From Sediminibacterium sp. KACHI17 (lineage in GTDB: Bacteria > Bacteroidota > Bacteroidia > Chitinophagales > Chitinophagaceae), in the NCBI RefSeq assembly GCF_040362915.1, contig NZ_AP029612.1, positions 124,001 to 188,000 on the forward strand: 64,000 bases of DNA. The letters run 5' to 3'. Every line of letters begins with the position of its first letter. Positions within the stretch are counted from its first letter, which is position 1. The notes beneath the pieces are model-generated. The model was not told the DNA's origin. It ran no database searches and saw only the letters and a program-made list of their open reading frames with translations. Position numbers and translations under genes: made by a program. Positions 59,664 to 64,000 of the stretch are shown here, piece after piece.

Positions 59664-60576
59664 AAATTGGATGATAGCGGTCTTGTTTTCCTGTATTGGT
59701 CTGGGTGTTAAAGCACAGGAGTTACAGGCGAGGGTTACGGTGTTATCAAACAGGGTAACAACAAATATCGATCGTAAAATATTCACAACACTTCAAAATC
59801 AATTGACCAATCTGCTGAATAATCGCAAGTGGACAAATGATGCCTATAAACAAAATGAAAAGATAGAATGTAGTTTTATCCTGAATATTGAAAGTGTGGT
59901 AGAGCCTAACATTTATAAAGCGGCTTTGAACATTCAGGCGGCTCGTCCGGTGTATCATTCTTCTTATCAGGCTGCATTGGTAAATTTTCAGGACCCTGAC
60001 GTAACATTCAAGTATCTCGAATTTCAGCCCGTAGAATTCAATGAGAATCGTGTTCAGGGTACAGATGCAACAGTGGCTAATTTAACGGCTGTCTTTGCTT
60101 TTTATGTATATACAATACTAGGGTTGGATTATGATTCATTTGCTCCTAAAGCCGGTGATCCTTATTTCAGGAAAGCACAAAATATTGTAGTGAATTCACC
60201 GGAAGGAAGAGGCATTTCAGGATGGAGAATCTTTGATGGATTGCGTAATCGTTATTGGTTGAATGAAAACCTGATCAATACCCGCTATAACAGGATACAC
60301 GATGTGATCTATAGTTATTACAGAAATGGACTAGATAATTTGTACGATAAAGAAGCAGAAGCCAGAGCCGGAATTTTAGATGCGTTGGTTCAATTACAGG
60401 CTTTCGGAAAAGAGAATCCCAATACCATGATCCAGCAGTTTTTCATGCAGGGAAAATACCAGGAGTTGGTAGGGATCTTCAAGAAAGCGCCGCCTGCAGA
60501 AAAGGCAAAAGCAGCGGAGTTACTGAGTGAGTTGGATGTGATCAATGCAGCAAAATATAAAGAGGAATTGAGATGA
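59656..60576 (+). CDS. DUF4835 family exported protein
   Basis: The 306-residue product has a signal peptide (MIAVLFSCIGLGVKAQ) and the DUF4835 pattern: LQARVTVLSNRV, then a CSFILNIES strand and YAFYVYTILGLDYDSFAPKA-like segment (FAFYVYTILGLDYDSFAPKA, about 149-168), with a helical C-terminus. The family is specific to Bacteroidota and is placed next to coaBC. It has been linked to type IX secretion (PorD); I give this as likely and not shown here. It overlaps coaBC by 8 bases and the next gene by 4 (ATGA), so the three are coupled. Confidence 0.9.
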   Translation: MLKNWMIAVLFSCIGLGVKAQELQARVTVLSNRVTTNIDRKIFTTLQNQLTNLLNNRKWTNDAYKQNEKIECSFILNIESVVEPNIYKAALNIQAARPVYHSSYQAALVNFQDPDVTFKYLEFQPVEFNENRVQGTDATVANLTAVFAFYVYTILGLDYDSFAPKAGDPYFRKAQNIVVNSPEGRGISGWRIFDGLRNRYWLNENLINTRYNRIHDVIYSYYRNGLDNLYDKEAEARAGILDALVQLQAFGKENPNTMIQQFFMQGKYQELVGIFKKAPPAEKAKAAELLSELDVINAAKYKEELR

Positions 60577-60932
60577 TGAAGAAATTATTGCTTTGTTATT
60601 TTATTGGTATGATAGCAGCTTGTTCGAATGATACAGATGCTCATATCATTCCAAAAGATAGTATGCAGGCGATCATGTGGGATATGATGAAAGCAGATGA
60701 GGTCTTCATCAGAAAATTGGTAGCGGATTCGAATGCAGCCAAGAATAAAGAAGATGTGAAACTGTATGAAACAGTTTTTAGGATCCATAAAATAAATAAG
60801 GATCGTTTTTTTGAAAGTTACCGTTATTATGAAGCGCATCCGATCTTACTCAAAGAGATCATTGATTCGATCGATTCCAAATCAAATCGTGAACGTATTG
60901 AGCGTTATAGTGGTAAAAGAAACAAACCTTAA
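60573..60932 (+). CDS. DUF4296 lipoprotein
   Basis: The 119-residue product has a lipobox (YFIGMIAACSND, Cys at about 17) and the DUF4296 pattern: IPKDSMQAIMWDMMKADEVF with later FRIHKINKDRFFESYRYYEA and HPILLKEIIDSI. Such small outer membrane lipoproteins are common in Bacteroidota; the role is unknown. The start overlaps the DUF4835 stop by four bases. Confidence 0.9.
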   Translation: MMKKLLLCYFIGMIAACSNDTDAHIIPKDSMQAIMWDMMKADEVFIRKLVADSNAAKNKEDVKLYETVFRIHKINKDRFFESYRYYEAHPILLKEIIDSIDSKSNRERIERYSGKRNKP

Positions 60933-60943
60933 TATTGCAGGCT

Positions 60944-61639
60944 ATGAATAAAGTATTTGCAAGTGCAGAAGCAGCTATACAAGATATACAAGATGGTGCA
61001 ACGTTGATGCTGGGTGGTTTTGGTTTAAATGGTATTCCGGAGAACACCATTGCTGCATTAGTAAAAAAAGGGGTGAAGAATCTTACCTGCATTTCTAATA
61101 ATGCGGGTGTAGATGATTTTGGTCTGGGTTTATTATTAAAAACTAGGCAGATCAAAAAAATGATGAGCAGTTATGTAGGAGAGAATGCAGAGTTTGAAAG
61201 ACAATTGTTAAGTGGAGAACTTGAGGTGGATCTGATACCACAAGGAACACTGGCTACACGTATTCAAATGGCAGGAATGGGTATTCCCGCATTTTTTACA
61301 CCGGCAGGATATGGAACCGAGATCGCGGAAGGAAAAGAAATAAGGGTCTTCAATGGTAAACCGCATCTGATGGAAATGGCATTGCACGCAGATTTTGCAA
61401 TTGTAAAAGCATGGAAAGGAGATGCTTTAGGGAATCTCGTATTCAGGAAAACGACACGTAATTTTTCTACCTCTATGGCTAAAGCCGGAAATATCACGAT
61501 CGCAGAAGTAGAACACCTGGTTCAACCCGGCGAATTGGATCCTGATGAAATTCATGTAGCAGGTGTATATGTACATCGAATATTCGAAGGGAATGGCTAT
61601 GAAAAAAGAGTGGAAAGAAAAACAGTGAAGTTGTTGTAG
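60944..61639 (+). CDS. scoA: 3-oxoacid CoA-transferase subunit A
   Basis: The 231-residue product has the class I CoA-transferase pattern: GATLMLGGFGLNGIPENTIA, then LTCISNNAGVDDFGLGLLL and GTEIAEGKEIRVFNGKPHLM. With subunit B it moves CoA from succinyl-CoA to acetoacetate or a similar acid. ATG 60944 is chosen over an in-frame TTG at 60935. TAATATTG, near-match to a -7 element, overlaps the stop of the preceding gene, so an own promoter is possible. Confidence 0.94.
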   Translation: MNKVFASAEAAIQDIQDGATLMLGGFGLNGIPENTIAALVKKGVKNLTCISNNAGVDDFGLGLLLKTRQIKKMMSSYVGENAEFERQLLSGELEVDLIPQGTLATRIQMAGMGIPAFFTPAGYGTEIAEGKEIRVFNGKPHLMEMALHADFAIVKAWKGDALGNLVFRKTTRNFSTSMAKAGNITIAEVEHLVQPGELDPDEIHVAGVYVHRIFEGNGYEKRVERKTVKLL

Positions 61640-61647
61640 GGATTATA

Positions 61648-61674
61648 GTTCATAGACCATGGTCCATGGACCAA
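61648..61674. repeat. GGTCCATGGACC palindrome repeat in the scoA-scoB gap
   Basis: Perfect 12-bp palindrome at 61661-61672, preceded by CATAGACCAT; identical to the one at 41789-41800, 20 kb away. Confidence 0.75.
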
Positions 61675-61699
61675 AAAACGTAATCATAAAAAATCTCTT

Positions 61700-62356
61700 A
61701 TGGCTCTAGATAAATTCGGAATTGCAAAAAGGATCGCGCAGGAATTGCGGGATGGTATGTATGTAAATCTGGGGATCGGTATTCCTACCTTGGTATCTAA
61801 TTTCATACCCGAAGGGATGACCGTTATTTTTCAGAGTGAAAATGGTATTCTGGGGATGGGACCTTATCCTACAGAAGAACAGGTAGATGCAGATCTGATC
61901 AATGCTGGTAAAGAAACAGTAACCGTGATACCCGGCGGGGCATTTTTTGATAGTGCAGAAAGTTTTGGAATGATCCGTGCCGGAAAAATAGATTTGACGG
62001 TATTAGGTGCTATGGAGGTAAGTGAGAAAGGAGATATCGCCAACTGGAAAATACCTGGTAAGATGGTGAAAGGAATGGGTGGAGCGATGGATCTTGTAGC
62101 AAGTGCCAGAAATATCATTGTAGCCATGATGCATACCAACCCTAAAGGAGAAAGTAAGTTGTTACCGGCTTGCACACTTCCTTTGACAGGTGTTGGATGC
62201 GTTAAAAAAGTTGTTACAGAACTCGCAGTATTGGACATCACGGATCAAGGTTTTGTATTGCTCGAAAGAGCACCCGGTGTTTCGGTAGAAGAGATCATTG
62301 CAAAAACTGCAGGAAAACTCATCGTTCCGAATCATGTACCGGAAATGCAATTATAA
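61700..62356 (+). CDS. scoB: 3-oxoacid CoA-transferase subunit B
   Basis: The 218-residue product has the catalytic motif [10 protein letters not shown] with Glu47, which forms the thioester with CoA, and [20 protein letters not shown]. Together with subunit A it forms the complete cytoplasmic enzyme for ketone body or acetoacetate use. The 60-base gap to scoA contains the palindrome repeat. Confidence 0.95.
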   Translation: MALDKFGIAKRIAQELRDGMYVNLGIGIPTLVSNFIPEGMTVIFQSENGILGMGPYPTEEQVDADLINAGKETVTVIPGGAFFDSAESFGMIRAGKIDLTVLGAMEVSEKGDIANWKIPGKMVKGMGGAMDLVASARNIIVAMMHTNPKGESKLLPACTLPLTGVGCVKKVVTELAVLDITDQGFVLLERAPGVSVEEIIAKTAGKLIVPNHVPEMQL

Positions 62357-62433
62357 ATAAAGCATCACTGCAACTTTTTTCAAAGAATCTTGTTTAGTTA
62401 ACTATCTAATCATCATCAATAAAAATTCAACGT

Positions 62434-62907
62434 ATGAGTATTCAGGCTGGTGCAGTAGCACCTCAGTTCTCTCTTTTTGATACCGATAAAAACAAAGTAT
62501 CACTAGCTGATCAAAAAGGAAAAAATGTAGTAGTACTGTTTTTCCCATTGGCATTTACCGGTGTGTGTACAACCGAACTTTGTAATGTAAGGGATAATAT
62601 CTCTTTGTATAATAATGCCAATGCTGTTGTATTTGGCGTATCTGTTGATTCATTATTCTCTCTGGGTAAATTCCGTGAAGAGCAAAAATTGAATTTTCAA
62701 TTGTTGAGTGATTTCAATAAAGAAGCAGCTAGTGCTTATGGCGTTCTGTACGAAACTTTCCCTGCTTTTGAAATGCAAGGTGTAAGCAAGCGCGCAGCAT
62801 TTGTGATCGATAAAGAAGGTGTGGTTCGTTATGCAGAAGTATGTCCGACTCCGGGTGACCTCCCTAACTTTGAAGCCATCCAACAAACGCTCAATAGTCT
62901 GAATTAA
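62434..62907 (+). CDS. Thiol peroxiredoxin (PrxQ/AhpE-like)
   Basis: The 157-residue cytoplasmic enzyme reduces peroxides. The active-site pattern PxxxTxxC is present as PLAFTGVC (Pro38, Thr42, Cys45). Cys50, five residues on (CTTELC), is placed like the resolving Cys of BCP/PrxQ. The overall length and the ending VCPTPGDLPNFEAIQQTL fit the AhpE-like group as well. Confidence 0.93.
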   Translation: MSIQAGAVAPQFSLFDTDKNKVSLADQKGKNVVVLFFPLAFTGVCTTELCNVRDNISLYNNANAVVFGVSVDSLFSLGKFREEQKLNFQLLSDFNKEAASAYGVLYETFPAFEMQGVSKRAAFVIDKEGVVRYAEVCPTPGDLPNFEAIQQTLNSLN

Positions 62908-62929
62908 GATATTCTGACCCTAAGATGAG

Positions 62930-62978
62930 TCCGCTGTCGATGCAGTTTAGCTTAAAAAAGCTGCTTCCAGACAGCGGA
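62930..62978 (+). terminator. Likely terminator or structured 3' end
   Basis: Outer arms TCCGCTGTC (62930-62938) and GACAGCGGA (62970-62978) are perfect; an inner stem AGCTT/AAGCT (62949-62962) sits in the loop. Only a weak T-rich stretch follows. Confidence 0.55.
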
Positions 62979-63012
62979 TTTGTCATTTATGGGGTCATTT
63001 TAACAGTGCTTT

Positions 63013-63043
63013 TTGTAAAAATGAGCTTCATTGACTAATTTAG
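63013..63043 (+). promoter_or_regulatory. Promoter of the orphan sorting-domain gene
   Basis: TTG (63013-63015), 20-bp spacer and TAATTTAG (63036-63043; seven of eight matches). Leader of about 8 nt to ATG 63058. Confidence 0.6.
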
Positions 63044-63057
63044 AGTAATATTAACCT

Positions 63058-63423
63058 ATGGGAAATCGTTACACAATCATCTTACTGATTTGTATGATTC
63101 TCGGAAGCAGCTTTGCTCCCGACCCAATTCCCTTTACAAAAAATACAGAAATAACGTTTGGTGAGACCTCCTCAAAAGTCACCCGTTATTATCCCAACCC
63201 GGCTACTACAGTCATTAATTTTGAGTTTGATAAAACTGTTGATAAGACCTATACACTACTGATCACGAATTTTTTGGGTAAGCGCATGACAGAAGTAAGG
63301 ATCAATGAGTCAAAGATCACCATATCACTTGACGATCAGTATTATCGTGGCTTATACATCTATCAATTAAGAGATCAAAGCAATCGCATCGTGGAATCCG
63401 GAAGGTTTCAGGTAGTCAAATAA
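63058..63423 (+). CDS. Small exported protein consisting mainly of a T9SS sorting domain
   Basis: The 121-residue product has a signal peptide (YTIILLICMILGSSFA, cleavage near residue 20), about 20 linker residues and a type A T9SS C-terminal domain: YPNPATTVINFEF (45-57), GLYIYQL (98-104) and the final GRFQVVK. Normally this domain is attached to a large cargo; here there is none. It may be a remnant, or a small secreted protein in its own right. The propeller protein downstream is read separately, 84 bases on. Confidence 0.85.
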   Translation: MGNRYTIILLICMILGSSFAPDPIPFTKNTEITFGETSSKVTRYYPNPATTVINFEFDKTVDKTYTLLITNFLGKRMTEVRINESKITISLDDQYYRGLYIYQLRDQSNRIVESGRFQVVK

Positions 63424-63468
63424 GCTGTTGTTGGGGCATTCCTCTTTTTATTTTTCTTATATTTAATC

Positions 63469-63490
63469 TAACCTTCGGGTTATTTTTTTT
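63469..63490 (+). terminator. Intrinsic terminator with UUCG loop
   Basis: Stem TAACC / GGTTA around the stable TTCG tetraloop, then eight T; ends 18 bases before the next ATG. Confidence 0.8.
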
Positions 63491-63507
63491 ATCAATACCA
63501 AAGCCAT

Positions 63508-64000
63508 ATGAAACTGCTTATCCGTAGCTTATCGCTATTGTTTATTTCTTTTCTTTTCACGACAGTCTCTGCTCAAAACAAGACTGCAGGAGTTGAGTGG
63601 AATGCAGGAACATTTTCCAGTCTGAAATTCAGATCGATCGGTCCTGCAGTAACTTCTGGTCGTATCGCAGATTTTGCGGTTAACCCTGCTAATACTAGTG
63701 AGTACTATGTAGCCACCGCGGCAGGAGGTGTTTGGAAAACAACCAATCATGGTGTTACATTCCAACCAGTATTTGATGCGCAGGGCTCTTATTCGATAGG
63801 TTGCGTCACCATCGATCCTAATAATAGTAATGTTGTGTGGGTTGGTTCAGGAGAGAACAATAACCAACGATCTGTTTCTTATGGTGATGGTGTCTATAAG
63901 TCGGAAGATGGTGGTAAGACTTGGAAGAATATGGGTTTAAAAAACTCCGAGCATATTGCTGAGATCATTGTAGATCCTACCAACTCTAATATAATTTATG
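63508..64000 (+). CDS. VPS10/sortilin-type beta-propeller protein, 3' partial
   Basis: Only the first 164 codons are in the window. A signal peptide (SLSLLFISFLFTTVSAQ) is followed by FRSIGPAVTSGRIADFAVNP, then TAAGGVWKTTNHGVTFQPVF, VWVGSGENNNQRSVSYGDG and VYKSEDGGKTWKNMGL. These Asp-box-like blades (S-x-D-x-G-x-T-W) are typical of the ~1000-residue exported proteins called VPS10-domain or glycosyl-hydrolase-like in Bacteroidota. The enzymatic role is unproven. The end lies beyond base 64000. Confidence 0.92.
   Translation, partial: MKLLIRSLSLLFISFLFTTVSAQNKTAGVEWNAGTFSSLKFRSIGPAVTSGRIADFAVNPANTSEYYVATAAGGVWKTTNHGVTFQPVFDAQGSYSIGCVTIDPNNSNVVWVGSGENNNQRSVSYGDGVYKSEDGGKTWKNMGLKNSEHIAEIIVDPTNSNIIY

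Overview
The window looks like a chromosomal piece of a Bacteroidota bacterium, most likely Chitinophagaceae or a close relative; the family is an inference. Signs are several promoters with the Bacteroidota -7 element (TAnnTTTG), almost no Shine-Dalgarno sequences, a type IX secretion (T9SS) sorting domain, a DUF4835 and a DUF4296 gene, a six-domain ribosomal protein S1, and the bamD-rpoZ-coaBC gene order.

Layout. (1) 1-16305: the 3' part of a giant gene, open from the first base, made of about 42 nearly identical 101-118-residue repeats, then phage-tail-fibre-like modules and a C-terminal S74 intramolecular chaperone. (2) 16524-25874: three consecutive secreted, Thr/Ser/Asn-rich beta-repeat paralogues. 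(3) 25974-27430: two exported FKBP-like proteins with degenerate active sites. (4) 27665-29815: fusA, then a convergent O-antigen-ligase-like gene with TPRs (30002-32497). (5) 33010-45079: the S10 and spc ribosomal protein clusters, rpsJ to secY, followed by map (45198-46004). infA, rpmJ, rpsM, rpsK, rpsD, rpoA and rplQ, which usually follow, are absent. (6) 46068-50608: a BaiN-type flavoprotein, a large zinc metalloprotease and a CBS-pair protein. (7) 50647-54300: an AT-rich accessory segment with two unrecognised genes and a small membrane protein plus an RHH/MazF toxin-antitoxin pair lying between two ~220-bp direct repeats. (8) 54500-56389: rpsA, followed by a broken four-helix-bundle (S23/IVP-like) gene between inverted low-complexity repeats. 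(9) 57157-60932: bamD, rpoZ, coaBC, DUF4835 and DUF4296. (10) 60944-62907: both subunits of a 3-oxoacid CoA-transferase and a peroxiredoxin. (11) 63058-64000: a tiny protein that is little more than a T9SS sorting domain, and the start of a VPS10/sortilin-type beta-propeller protein.

Most of the window is housekeeping (translation, protein export, CoA synthesis, outer membrane assembly). The unusual material is the giant repeat protein and its neighbours, several families of short word-like intergenic repeats (some folding into perfect hairpins, some inside the ribosomal cluster), the repeat-flanked toxin-antitoxin island, the repeat-flanked four-helix-bundle pseudogene, and a 30-bp dyad plus 11-bp iterations upstream of the S10 operon. 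No tRNA, rRNA, CRISPR array or transposase was seen.
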